A DNA stretch of 64,000 nucleotides. It comes from Wurfbainia villosa (Eukaryota > Streptophyta > Magnoliopsida > Zingiberales > Zingiberaceae). The notes below the pieces were generated by a model. The model was given only the letters and a program-made list of their open reading frames with translations. It searched no databases and had not been told where the DNA came from. Numbering within the stretch: position 1 is the first letter of the stretch; each line of letters starts with the position of its first letter. The position numbers and the translations under genes were made by a program. The stretch lies in NCBI GenBank assembly GCA_025175895.1, contig CM045993.1:46814621-46878620 (forward strand), given 5' to 3'. Of this stretch, positions 21,753 through 33,566 are shown one piece after another.

Positions 21753-23316
21753 TTGACAAAACTACCATCTCAAGTCTACCAATTCTCCCATATTGGCAAT
21801 TCTCACATCCCAAATGAGAATTCAAACCTAATTGGTAACTTGGTAACTTCTCCCCCTTTTTGACATTACATCAATAAGGTCCTCCCCAAGGGTATGAATG
21901 TCTCATATCCCAATGAGATCTTACAATCTCTCTCTTAGAGGAACACATGCCTACAATCTTTCTAGTGATCCCATATCACTTAAAGAGAGGCAACCCAATT
22001 TTCCTCCCATGAGGAAATACATATCCATATCCTTCCATGATGGATACCTCCCCCTAGAGGCTTGCTCCCCCTTAACCATTGCACCAACAATATCCTTGGA
22101 GAGTCCCTAAGTCAATAGGAACATTTAACCAATCAAAATTAAGGCAAAGTTCAACAATGAACTCTCTTCTACCTTAAAATTGATACTCTCCCTAAACCCA
22201 TCTCCTAATCCATGTCCAATGGATTTCCACCCTTTCTAATGCTCTCCCAAGCATATCCTAGGGTTAGGAGTGGTTAGGGGACCTTAACCTAACTGAACAT
22301 GGGCCTAACCAACAAGATTTACCCAAAATCAGCTTGGGCAATTGACTGAATTCAGAATCATTGCCACCTCCATCATGACCGCCTCCCTAGCAATGATCGA
22401 GCATTTGCGTAGCCAAAGATTTTCAGAAATGATTTTCCGAAATTCATAAGTAAATATACATAAGTTGATAAATCTTGAAATTTGGTATGTATATTACTTA
22501 TCATAAACACTATGGGTGAAAAATATTTGAAAATTATTTTACCCACTAAATTAAGAGATTGACACAAAGTCCAAAAGTTAAGAAAAGCTTCAATAAAGAG
22601 CCCTCTTTGTATCATCCCATTCAATGGTGATAGCTATCAAAAGATAGGCTTCACCAAGGTTTTTCAAAATATTTTCAAAATGTTTTTGAAACCTTTAATT
22701 CCTTTTTCCTAAACATCTCACTTGTATCTAGATGTGTAAAACACATACAAGTCAAGTTTTTAGTGAGATGTGGGTTTTTGTTCTTTTAATGGTTTCATGC
22801 ATATTTCTAGGCAATATTATTTGATTCCCATCAAATCATGCCATAGTCCTTAATTCATTTTTAATTATATGCATGATGATGATTATGGCATAAATATGAT
22901 ATAGATAAAAGCATATGCCAAAATCATGATGTCATGGCATGTGAGAGGCATCTAAGCATACATGACATCTAAAAATAATTCTAAACATGATCATGACATT
23001 TTTATAGATAAAAATGAAAATGATGTCATGACATGGCAAGGCAAATAAAACATGGCAAATAAAATATACTAAGGTATAGAATACCTAAGTGTTGAATCCA
23101 AATTGTCATTTCTAGGGTTAAGTCCATTTTTGCCTTAATGTCATTATCTCCCTAGTGTGTCATAAACCCAAAATGACACACCAATACCTCTAAGACATAA
23201 TTGTGTCAATTTAAATCATTTTTAACTTCTCAAGCACATTGGCACATTCTAATGTGTCAACTCACCATGGCTAGGTTAACTACCCATCCACTTAGGGTTG
23301 ACACACCCCAACCCAT
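21753..23316 (-). other. TR-GAG2 3' internal non-coding region
   Basis: This AT-rich sequence has many short CTCCCC words and no sustained frame on either strand. No pol domain is visible. It is equivalent to 17310-18583 of TR-GAG1. Confidence 0.75.
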
Positions 23317-24913
23317 CTAGCGTGAATCGATCACGCTCCTAGGAACCCAATACCTATTGGATCTCCTTGGGTTAACAAGGTATTCCCTAGGGATAACTTC
23401 CCTAGATACCTTTCTAATGACCCTTTTAGGCTTTAAATCCATAGTCTTTTGGGTCTTTCCTAGGTCAACTCTAGAGGTAACTCCTCCTTTGACCTTCCTA
23501 GTGGCTACATTTGATTTCTTTGAGGTCTTAGCCACTAAGCAAATACCATGGCTAGACTTAGGGATAGCTTCCCTATTAGCCTTGGTTTTTCTAGACCTAG
23601 AAATAGTTCCATAATCAAATGGAACATTATGATAAGTCTTCTTGGACTTAGATTTGTGACCCAAACCTTCATTGCCCTTAGACCGTTTTTGAACCTTAGG
23701 TCTTGACTTTTGGGCATTTGACCCTAGAATTGAATTTTCTATGATTCTAAGAGTTTTCTCCATTCTCTCAAGTCTTGACCTCAAAACTTGGTTTTCTAGC
23801 TCTAATTTCTTCAATTTTAAATTTTCATTATATTTTTGGGAAGGCCTCTTGTTCTTAGGCATGTGCTTAGACTTTTTGGGATTAATACCCAAATTTTCTT
23901 CTATTCTCCTAATGGACTCCTTTGGTAAAATATTTCTAGAATTATGAGTCGTAGGTTTGTCCTTAGTTACATGAACATGCTTAGCACCTAAACAATAAAC
24001 CTTATTATTTCTACCTACTAGCATGCTTTTCATTAATAATGGCAAGAGAACTAAAATAATTCTTAGCATGCTTTTTAATTCTAGGAATTGAAGGTGCATT
24101 AACTAAATATACCTTAGGGTTAGCTTTTGAAGCTCCCCCTACATGAGATACACCTTCTTGCCCTTTCTTCCTCCCCCTAGGGCATTGGCTTCGGTAGTGC
24201 CCCCTTTGGTTGCATTTGAAGAACACAATGTGCTTTTTTCTCTTAATTGAGGGAACTCCGACATCCTTTGACTTTGAGTTGACTTTTGGTGTCGATGCCT
24301 TTTCCTTAGCCAATTTTGGGCATTTACTCTTGTAATGCCCTTTCTCCCTACACTCAAAGCATATTATGTGATTTTTATTTAAAATAATAACACTTGAGTT
24401 ACCTAAGGAGGTGGAGGATTCTTCTTGATCTTCATTTCTCCCGGATGTGGATGTTTCTTGTTGAACTTGCTCCGGGATGGAAGATTGCCTCTCCTCCCCC
24501 TCAATACTAGAGGTGGAGGTCTCCACCAAATCATCTACTTTGTCGAATGTGGATGGGCTTTCTTCCACAACATCTTCCTCTACTTGTGTCGGTTGGAAAT
24601 TTTCTTGGAATTTCATTATCTTCTCCCATAATTCCTTTGCATCCCTATAGTCACCCAATCTAGACCAAATATGATTAGGTAACAAATCACTAAGTAATTT
24701 TATTACCTCGAGATTTGTCTTGAAGTCCTTAATTTGGTCTTGGTTCCACCTTGACTTCTCAATTGGCTTGTTGTATTTGTCCCTAGGCATCTCAAAACCA
24801 TTTTCTACAATAATCATATAATCAAAATCAGTTTCGAGATATACCTCCATCCGTTTCTTCCACCAAGCAAAATCTCCATTGAATTTCGGTGGATGGATGT
24901 TGTAGCCGGCCAT
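23317..24913 (-). pseudogene. TR-GAG2 Gag, shortened capsid, frame-shifted
   Basis: The start ATG is at 24913 (MAGYNIHPPKF, matching TR-GAG1). The first frame runs to 24011. Residues 1-100 match the TR-GAG1 capsid region. Then about 110 residues of the capsid are absent (after ELWEKIMKF), replaced by an acidic Ser/Thr-rich linker. A CCHC knuckle is at C185-X2-C188-X4-H193-X4-C198. A second knuckle at 231-244 has Phe where the first Cys should be. After a frame change near 24011-24099 the second frame (to 23317) carries a coiled coil and the family tail PREYLVNPRRSNRYWVP. The Gag function would be RNA packaging; this copy is probably dead. Confidence 0.87.
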
Positions 24914-24954
24914 CTTATAGTGCTTGTGTCGGCGGTTAGTCCTTGACAAGCGAC

Positions 24955-24971
24955 TTGGCTCTGATACCACT
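24955..24971 (-). other. Primer-binding site of TR-GAG2
   Basis: Reverse-complemented, the sequence reads AGTGGTATCAGAGCCAA, with the perfect TGGTATCAGAGCC tRNA-Met complement directly inside the 5' LTR. Confidence 0.92.
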
Positions 24972-26495
24972 TGTAGGGGATCGATCAGTGTGTATTTGGC
25001 CGGCTAGAGGGGGGTGAATAGCCCTCAATCGTTCGATGATGGAATTTGCTCGTTCTCGTTGCATTGCTTGTCTACGATTGTTGTTAGCGCAGAGGAATAA
25101 CAATGATAATAACAATACTAACAACACATAACAATCACAAGCAATACACAAGCATATACATGATTCGGAACCGAATGGTTCATACTCCACGGGCGAGCTC
25201 ACAAGCTCTAGTTATGCGCACAACACTAACTAAACTACTTCTCGACTACACGTCGGAGGTGGAGAAACCTCTCACAAGCTATTACAATAAGTAATATATG
25301 AAATACAAGCAATACAAAGATAAATAAGAAATACACGTAAAGAACACTTTACAACGCTTGCTTTGAACCCTTTGCTTGTAGCTTGCTTTAGATGGCTCTT
25401 GAAGGTCTAGAATGCAGTAGCAATTCCCCTCCAATAGCTTCACAAAAGTCTTGGCAAAATCCTCCCACTTGAGCTCCATTTATAACCTGCATCAAGTTGT
25501 TTTCGCGCCCAGCAGTCGACTGCCAAAAGGCCCGATTTGACTGCCCCTGTAGTTGTTGTCTCACAACGGCCAGATCCACGTTGGATAAGTTCCAACGGAT
25601 CACCTACCAGTCGACTGTCAGTCCATGGCAGTCGACTGGTGACCTAGTAGCCGACTGCCAAGTCGACTACGGAGTATTCTGTGCTCGCGACACTCCCATC
25701 ACGATCGCCATCCTCGTGATCGGCTGCCGACATCGGGCCGATTATCACCCATGGCAATAATCGCCAAGCACAAAACCGCAAGTCTAACACCAGTCTAACC
25801 CTAGTCAACTTGGATCAGTCGACTGACACCTATGCCAGTCCACTGCCGTCGGGCAAAACCTCAAACACCAAGTTGTTTGAGCATCCGACCGTCGGGTAAA
25901 CCCTCAAACATCAAGTTTGAGCTTCCGACACTCAGTCTTAGCCATTTGGCCAAGTCCACATCTTCCCTCATGGAGTTCCTCACCGAAGCTCTCTTCCCTC
26001 GGCCTACGTCCCTCGGATGCGCCAAGTGCACGGCTTCACAATGTCATCCTTCGCGTCTCTTGCCCTCGAAGTATGCTTCCCTTTGGGCTCACTTCATTCG
26101 CTCCCCGTCCGACGGTCCCTCGGATGCACCAAGCGCACGGCTTCGCAATGTTATCCTTCACCGACTCAAGGACCCCGAGCCTAATGAACTTGCCAAGTTC
26201 TCAAGACTTCCCACATGCACCAAGCGCACTGCTTCACAATGCATTTCTCACCAAGCACCAAGCACACGGCTTCGCAATGTTTTGGACTTTTCCACACCAA
26301 GCTCCATGCTTGGATTTTCCATACCAACCCCATTTAGACTTTACCACACCAAGCTCCATGCTTGAATTTTCCATGTCAACTCCATGTTGGACTTTCCCAT
26401 GACAATCCCATGTCATGAGTTTTGTCTATCATCAAAATCCTATCAAGGTACTGCTCGAGTCAAACTCGAGTCAACCTGGGCCGATTGCACCAACA
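24972..26495 (-). repeat. 5' LTR of TR-GAG2
   Basis: This 1524-bp partner of 20252-21733 starts TGTAGGGGATCGATC and ends GCACCAACA on the plus strand. It carries exact palindromes at 25513-25522, 25608-25617 and 25629-25638. The minus-strand TATA (TATAAATGG) lies near 25475-25485. Confidence 0.93.
25508..25852. repeat. Palindrome region of TR-GAG2 5' LTR
   Basis: Three exact CAGTCGACTG copies are followed by a segment (25690-25770) in which the word type switches to CGATCG, GTGATCGG and ATAATCGCC. The partner LTR there has ATCGACTG words. A further palindrome-like CAGTCGACTGACA is at about 25815. Confidence 0.8.
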
Positions 26496-26500
26496 TTCGG

Positions 26501-28120
26501 GTGGGTCTACCAAGTTCCAAACCTAGTTTTCATACATGAAATTCATTTTCGATTTCATGGCTATTAGTCATCTATCCTTGTCTGAACTATTCAGTGTCTC
26601 TTCATAACTAGTAGATACCTCATCATCTATGAGAAACACTCCATTAGATTCACTTATGAGAAATCTATATCTCTCAGGAATCCTACGTGTCCTACTAGAT
26701 CTATAAGAAGGTGGTGTATTATTAGGTTCAACTATTACGTCATCCGAATGAGTAATCAGCTAAGGTTCTTGACTAGGGATCTCTTCTGTGTCTACTGGAG
26801 CCTCTTGAACTACACTTAGTTTAACCTCACTCACACTGTTTTCCTGTAAGAGAAACTCTCTAGGAATACAGCATGCCTTGAAACAAACACCTTTTGTTCC
26901 AAGGGATGATAGAATTGGTAACCCCTCGTTTCCTTAGGATAACCAATAAATAGACACTTATCAGACTTAGCCTCCAGCTTGTCTAATACTGTCCTCTTCA
27001 CATAAGTAGGACAATCCCATATCTTCAAATAAGATAAATGAGGTTTTCTACTTTTCCACATCTCATATGGGTAGAGATTTCCTTAGTTGGGAATCTATTT
27101 AATAAGTAAACAACGGTCTCGAGTGCGTAACTCCAAAAGGTTTTTGGAAGACTTGCATGCTACATCAATGACCTAACCATGTCCAACAAGGTTCGGTTTC
27201 GCCTTTCAGCCACACCATTATGTTATGGCGTGTAAGGTGGAGTCCTTTGGGACAAGATGCCATTGTCCCTTAGACCTTAAAACTCTTGGCTTAAGTATTC
27301 ACCACCTCGATCCGGTCAAAGTACTTTAATACTTTTACCAAGTTGTTTCTCTACTTCCTTTCTAAAATCTTTAAACCTTTCAAAGTCTTCAGACTTGTAT
27401 CTTAATAGATACAAATACTCATATCGTGAATAATCATCGATAAAGGTGATGAAGTAGCTATAATCTCCTATGGCTTGAGTTGACATTGGTCCGCATACAT
27501 CGGTATGTATAAGGCCCAATACCTCAACTGCTCGTTCACCCTTTCCTCTGAAAGGTAGTTTAGTCATCTTTCCTTTTAAGCATGAAACACGTGTCTAATG
27601 AATCTGATTCATAAGACTCCAAAATGCCAAGCCTCTGCAGTTTGGACATGCGTTCATTGCTTATATGTCCAAGACGACAATGCCATAATTGCGAGGTTAA
27701 TTGATTATCTAACTTAGCGCGTTTGCTATTTGATTCTATATTGAATATCTCTTTGGATGTATCTAACGTGTAGATCTCATTATTTAATATCCCATTAGTA
27801 TAAAGAACATCATTCAACGTAATGTAACAACAATTATTACAAAACATCAAATGATAACCTTTCTTATTCAAACATGAAATAGAAACAATGTTCTTTATTA
27901 ATGTAGGAATATAAAAATAATCATCCAACTCTAAGACTAGTCCTATAGGAAGTCGCAACATATAAGTACCCTTGGCTACTACAGCAACTTTTGCTCCATT
28001 GCCAACCCTTAGATCTGCTTCTCCCTTAACCAGTTTTCTTCTGTTCCTAAGCCCATGTATGTCATTACATATATGTGAGCCACACTCGGTATCCAATACC
28101 CAAGAGAAATAGTATGACAT
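26501..28120 (-). pseudogene. Copia#1 protease, GAG-preIntegrase and integrase
   Basis: Read from right to left. The segment 28120-27560 has the aspartic protease with WVLDTECGSHIC (the usual DTG is DTE here), then the GAG-preIntegrase HLH segment LWHCRLGHISNERMSKL. The segment 27567-27316 has the integrase core with HTDVCGPM and FIDDYSRYEYLYLL. The segment 27061-26831 has the later integrase part with LKIWDCPTYVKRTV and KCLFIGYPKETRGYQFY. From 26830 to 26501 the linker toward RT is decayed. Frame breaks separate the pieces and the zinc-finger cysteines are incomplete. In the family, protease matures the polyprotein and integrase inserts cDNA. Confidence 0.92.
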
Positions 28121-28214
28121 TCAATAACAAATATACCTGAAGTAGATTGGGCATCAGATGCCTTTTTCTGCTTCAGTGACTCTAGATACTGCTTGAGTTT
28201 CTCTTCCAATGCCC

Positions 28215-28487
28215 ATCCATATGCTCATGTTGCTTCTGTAACTCAGGAGACATCGACGCTAGCATAATGCAACTCGTCATCTCAGAGTCAACAACATGTT
28301 TCTAGTAAGCCAACTTTTGGCCACCAGATGCATTATCTACAAGAGGTTTGGGAAGAACCTCTTCAAGGACATAAGCTAGCTTTTTAGCTTTGAGAACAAT
28401 TCTCAGGTTGCGAAACCAGTCTAAGAAGTTTGGCTCAGTCAATTTGTTGTTGTCCAAAATCGAACGTAAATTAATAGAGGTTGACAT
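28215..28487 (-). pseudogene. Copia#1 Gag N-terminus fused to zinc-knuckle remnant
   Basis: The start (MSTSINLRSILDNNKL at 28487) and LRIVLKAKKLAYVLEE are typical of Tork/Angela-like copia Gag. Near 28215 the frame passes directly from QHEHMD to GHWKRN. The first is a mid-capsid motif and the second is the end of the CCHC knuckle, so most of the capsid region and the first half of the knuckle are missing. A one-base loss right after it shifts the frame into 28009-28209 (EKLKQYLESLKQKK), which leads to protease. One stop also lies inside the N-terminal part near 28302. Confidence 0.8.
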
Positions 28488-29433
28488 GTTGTTCTAATTA
28501 GTACCTAGACATACAAATAGAGGTGTATAAGAGAGATGAATTTATAGTAATGTAAATAATTTACATTAACAAGAAACTCCCACTATTTTTATCAAATTCA
28601 ATAGCCCTCACTTTGAATTCGAGATATGGTAGGTGATCTCTTAGTGGGTTGATATCCATTATGACTAAGAACAACCTTGGAGAGAGTCCAACAAGTCATT
28701 CATAGTCATAATGTTAGGTATCAACAGTACCCATTATATATCACATATACATTAGGTTGTTAACTCATTAACATATATGCATCCAATGTATATCACCTAA
28801 TTGCACCTCTATCCACATTGACCTTGGAGAGAGTCCAATAAATCAATGCTTTCAGTTAGGGTCGCCCCATTAATCGTGAGATCAAATTTAAATGATTTGA
28901 ACACATCCAATTTACAAGTCAAGCTTGGAGAGAGTCCATCAACCCAAACTTGAAATTGACCTCTGGTCCTTACCATTTAAAATAAACATCGAATCTCATA
29001 TGAATTGAACATGCATGATGTCATGCCAGGCTTGGAGAGAGTCCAACAACCCAAACACGAAAAAGAACTCTAGCTCAACCATATTAATGGAAGGTGTTAG
29101 CCCTAATATTTGCACGAGGGATTTCAGATTATTATGGGTCTCATCTATAAAAGGAAATAAACCTAAATATGGAAAAAAAAAACCAAGGTCACATTATGAA
29201 ATAAATTTCCCGATGTGAACGTGAGTCTATGCTTAGGCTCTAACGATGCGGCCAACACCTTCGGTGTTCCTAGGCGCATCCTCGGTATTTCCTTTTAGGT
29301 TACAAACATATCCTATATGTAAAACAAGCATACTCTAATCTATCATATAGATAAACATGGCACAGGTATATTAAAACATCAAACATGCTTTAAATATTCT
29401 CCTACAACATGCAATATATGTCAAACAGACAAG
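28488..29433 (-). other. Copia#1 5' leader with repeated 15-mer
   Basis: This non-coding leader lies between the PBS and gag. CTTGGAGAGAGTCCA occurs exactly four times on the plus strand, at 28676, 28823, 28924 and 29031, with spacings of 147, 101 and 107 bases. No other feature is seen. Confidence 0.8.
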
Positions 29434-29450
29434 GTGGCTCTGATACCACT
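29434..29450 (-). other. Primer-binding site of copia#1
   Basis: Reverse-complemented, the sequence reads AGTGGTATCAGAGCCAC, abutting the 5' LTR. It is a perfect TGGTATCAGAGCC. Confidence 0.92.
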
Positions 29451-29900
29451 TATTGGAGATTCCGGGATCATGCGCAGCAGAATAAAGCGAATAAAAATAA
29501 TTTTTATGACATCCCAGACATCCCCTGGGGGCCAGGAAAACTTGCTTTGGCATAATCACATGAAAACACACAAGTAAAAGGAGAAATTATACCTTCGAGA
29601 TTCTTTTGAATCCGTCGAAACCATAAGCAAGACCAACGGGTCTTACCTCTATCAGTATCCACGTCGGGATCACCTGAGACAATTCCTAGAGCAGCAAACC
29701 TTTGTCTCCAATTGGTGCTAGCCAGCCGACAGAGACAAAGGAAGAGGGGAGAGGAGAGAGCAAAGACAGCTACCATGGGAAAACCTAAAATGAAAAACAT
29801 TTTTTCAAAGATTTTCAAGAGATCCTTTTATAGATCTCTTGATTAGGTCACCTTATGAGGTTTAAACGGAACATATCTTATCATAATTATCCCATAATTA

Positions 29901-32117
29901 TATTAGATTTCCCCAGCATCGACGTGGGTGTGTGTTCGAGCATGTTTCGTAAACATGCACACAGCGGAAGCAAAAAGAAGCAATAAACTAATTTTATTAC
30001 AACACACACACCACACACATGGAGGATACAACAAGTGTAGACATAATCGCTATTATAAATTTTGTAATAAAAGGAAATTTATTCTAGTTATACCTGACGT
30101 ATCACATGTAGCGGGAATGACATCAACTGTAGCGACCCTCGCTAGAATCGCCTCTATGCATATCCACGCCGAGTATCTTCAGGATAGCTTCACAAAGCCA
30201 CGAGCCCCGTCTTCGCAAGAGTTACTAGCCTCGTGTCAAAGATGTGATCCAAGAGACGATCACAATCCAAATCAAAATTCGGATCTATAAACGAGCTCCA
30301 CAAACTCGCTTCTCGGAAGCAGTTTTCTTCAACCAATTGATGAAACCTTGGTCCTCCACTTATGAGGATTGCCGGAGATCCAATCCTCGGCAAGTAGTCA
30401 CTGCCGAAGCACAAAACGCCTACCAAACGACCTCTCTACGAAGAGATAAACAAGCTGTCCAAAACTGGATAGATTGTGTTGGTGGAGAAGATGGCCGGCC
30501 AATCAATGGCCGGTTACTCCTTGGTCATCGGCGACCAAGGGAGAATGGTCGAAGGAGTCGCCGGCGAGGAGGAGGAGCTGCTACAGCAAGGTTGGGCGGC
30601 AACAACCTTTGGGCGGCAAGAAGAGGAAGAGGAGAAGAGAAGTGGGTGACAACTCTTAGGGCTTCATTAGGGTTTCCAAAACCCTTAAGTCGTATTTTAT
30701 AGAGTGTGTGTTTCTTGACCATCAAGAAGCCTTCTCCTAGTGGTTATTGGTTCACAACCAAACCCCGTTAACCCGCTCCAATAATTTAAGTTAAAATAAA
30801 CCAAACCGTGTTGGTCTATTTTAAGTTAAAATAAATCAAACCAACTTTGGTTCATTCATTTAAAATAAACCAAACCCCTTTGGTTTATTTTTCACCATTG
30901 GATTAAAACCAAACCAATTTGGTTCATCCATCATGTCTTCAAAAGACATGACCTATCCATGCTTCCGATGCGACTGAAATCATTTCACGCTCGCTCTATG
31001 TTTGGTCCAACCAAACCAAGTCTCTCTCTTGGTCTGAAAATCTCATTCTCAAGCTCATTTTAAATCCTTCGGATAACACTCGTTGTGCGTGTGACCAAAT
31101 AGGTTCCCGATTTATATTGGCTATCTATAATTAACCATTAATTATAGAACGATCATGAGTAGCACCTAGTAGTACATCATGATCCCTAATTAATCAAAAA
31201 ATCAACGGTTGATTCTAGAATAATTTCTGAAATCTTTCAACAGCCACAGTGAATCGTGCCCCGTTCCCTTCACTCATCTTATACCCACTTGGTTTAGGAC
31301 ATGATCTATAGTGTCAGTTCCCACTAGGTTGACTACGTCACACCTAACCCAAGTATCATTTCCTCATCCTGCGAATTCTAGTTACTGCACATGTGTCCAA
31401 GAGTATCTTACTCTAAATATGTAATGTTTTGGCTTTGGCCAAAGACTTTAGTAACAATCCGACGAGAGGCCAAGGGTATGCATCTCCTCACAACGAGTGG
31501 TGAATCCTTTGTAGGCTATTCAAATACCTTTAGGTACTTCGACTTATACCCAACCATCCCGGGTCCACATGTCCTTGGAGATGCTTGCTTAAGATGTCAA
31601 AGCATAAGTCTCTATGACCAAGATGACTTGAATACCGCAAGTTGAAGGAACATCGCACTTAATTTGTAGTAAGAACTTCATTGAAATATCCATATATGTA
31701 GAGAACCATATGAAGTCTTATAGCTGGTCACTCCAATGAACTAGTTACCATAACTAGCATCCACGATTAACTCCGAACATCCCAATGTCACTAGCCAGTG
31801 AGAAACAACTGCTTGAATAAACCAAAGAGTATAACTCGTGCTAGTCTCAACATAATTGATGGCGTCCAAATGCATCAATTCATCGACTAGGGATAATTCC
31901 AATACATCACAATTACACATGTAGAGATACTCACTAGTTATGATCAAATCACAAATTCTCTCATGTTGTGAATCATATTGTGGACATTTAGTAAATGAGT
32001 TAAGATCCAATCAAATACATGAAAACATGTATATTTAAATAGTGAATCTTCATTTATCAAATAAATGGTACAACCATAAGGCGATTGCCTTAGGACACCT
32101 CTCATATATAACTAACA
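29901..32117 (-). mobile_element. Copia solo LTR, relative of copia#1
   Basis: A 2217-bp solo LTR reads TATTAGATTTCCCC...ATAACTAACA on the plus strand, with perfect TSDs AATTA at 29896-29900 and 32118-32122. Its right part (GATTGCCTTAGGACACCTCTC) matches the copia#1 LTR, so it is a related family in the same orientation. Solo LTRs arise by recombination between the two LTRs of an element. Frames on the plus strand (30244-30702) are GC-rich LTR sequence, not a gene. Confidence 0.9.
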
Positions 32118-33566
32118 AATTAAGGTAAGAACAACCTAAGAAATTTCCATAAGAGAAATTCTCCAAAATTGGCGAAGGCGCGACCTGGCCGTGTGGATTC
32201 ACATGGTCTGGTCATGTCTCTCTCTGGGCGTAGTCCAGACTTTGCCAATTTGCGGCCAAAGCCAAGCACAGGCCGCACCAAGTTAGCCACGGTCGTGTGT
32301 GGCTTTGTATGGTTCTTTTGACTTCGTTTAAGTGCGATATGGTCGTGCTAAGTCCAACAAAGTCATAGGTGTAAAATACCAGAAAAAAAATATTAATAAT
32401 AAAATAATGCTTGTTAATTAGGAAAATATCCTATGGAATTTTCCAGATTTTTTTCAGAAATTTTCCTAGACTTAAATGGAAATTTCTAAGGTATTTTTGG
32501 AGAAAGATTTAATATGCTTTGGGAAAGCCTGTTTGGGTTATCTATTTATGAAGGGATTTTGGATTGGGTTTAATGCTTATAGGTTAAACCGGATCCGTTT
32601 TTCCAAACCCGTTTAACCCCATTCATTTCATGCTGTTTCTCCTCCGCACCGATTAGATTTCTTCGAGCATTTCCAACCGCTGCGATTTTCCCCCAATCTC
32701 GCGATTCTTCTCCTTCCCCTCTCTTCCACCGCCGATTCTTTCTCCTCCTTTGCTTCTCTTCGTCGGCGTCGTCAGCCTGCCGGATCGCTCGATCACTATG
32801 TAGGCAGCGCTGCTTGTCACTCGTGTGCCACCGCCGTCGTGCACGCGACGTTGTCGATCGCTGTGACGATCATAGCTGCGGTGATCCAGTAGTTTCGAGC
32901 AGCGGACCTTTCCCATTCGCGCGATCTCCCTGCTCCGGTGATCCAGCAGTTTCGAGCAACGAACTTTTTTTATTCCCACGATCTCTGCTCTGACGTTGAG
33001 ATCCCGCCGACCTTTCCCACCCCAACTCCTCGACCTCCTCGCGCGCTTGGACCGGCAGTGGCATCGCTCTACTTGGGCGTGAGCTGTTTTGGTCGATCGC
33101 CACTGTAGCTAGGTAAGCTATCGACCTTCTCCTTATCCTAGATGAGAGATCTATCCTAGTTGTGCAATCTAGTTTGGATCGATGTTTGACAGAGGCTTGT
33201 GACAGTGAACAGGGGATTACCGTAGGAAATTAGGGCAGCGGTGTTGTAGTTTGTGTGTCCGGCTAACCAAGCAGATTAGGGGGAGATTCTAACTGTCTAT
33301 AAGTGTGAACTCTCCTCCGTTTACCTTGCTGTTCATCTTCCTTGGCTAAGCCGACTGTTGGTTTGGGCAGCGGTCTCGAGAGGAGTTGTTGTCGGTAAGG
33401 ATTGAATTGCCGGTAAGCAAGCCATCTTCAGTTTTGGTTATGTCAGTGCAGATAAACTCCTTGTTGCCTTTGATTTAGCTAGTTACAATGGTTAAATAGT
33501 TAGGTAAGATTTGTAGCCTTGTTCTAGCTGTTGGATGTGGATATTCGGTAGTGTGGATGGGAATGG

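Larger units (their letters stand above)
20252..26495 (-). mobile_element. TR-GAG2: complete gag-only LTR element
   Basis: A 6.2-kb element on the minus strand with LTRs 20252-21733 and 24972-26495, a PBS beside the right LTR, a PPT beside the left LTR, and perfect TSDs TTCGG at 20247-20251 and 26496-26500. The interior holds a broken gag (23317-24913) and non-coding sequence, with no pol. It sits in the RT N-terminal coding region of copia#1. Confidence 0.93.

Noticed and set aside
21068..21756. Three overlapping plus-strand frames of 117-167 aa, repeated at 25832-26402
   Set aside because: They read antisense through repeated words of the TR-GAG2 LTRs. The protein repeats mirror the DNA repeats and have no domain.
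30244..30702. 152-aa Arg/Gly-rich frame
   Set aside because: It is part of a copia solo LTR bounded by TSD AATTA. The equivalent part of the copia#1 LTR has no such frame.
32653..33103. Minus-strand frames suggesting a basic protein
   Set aside because: This is the GC-rich leader-like part of the gypsy-type solo LTR. The frames overlap each other and lack motifs.
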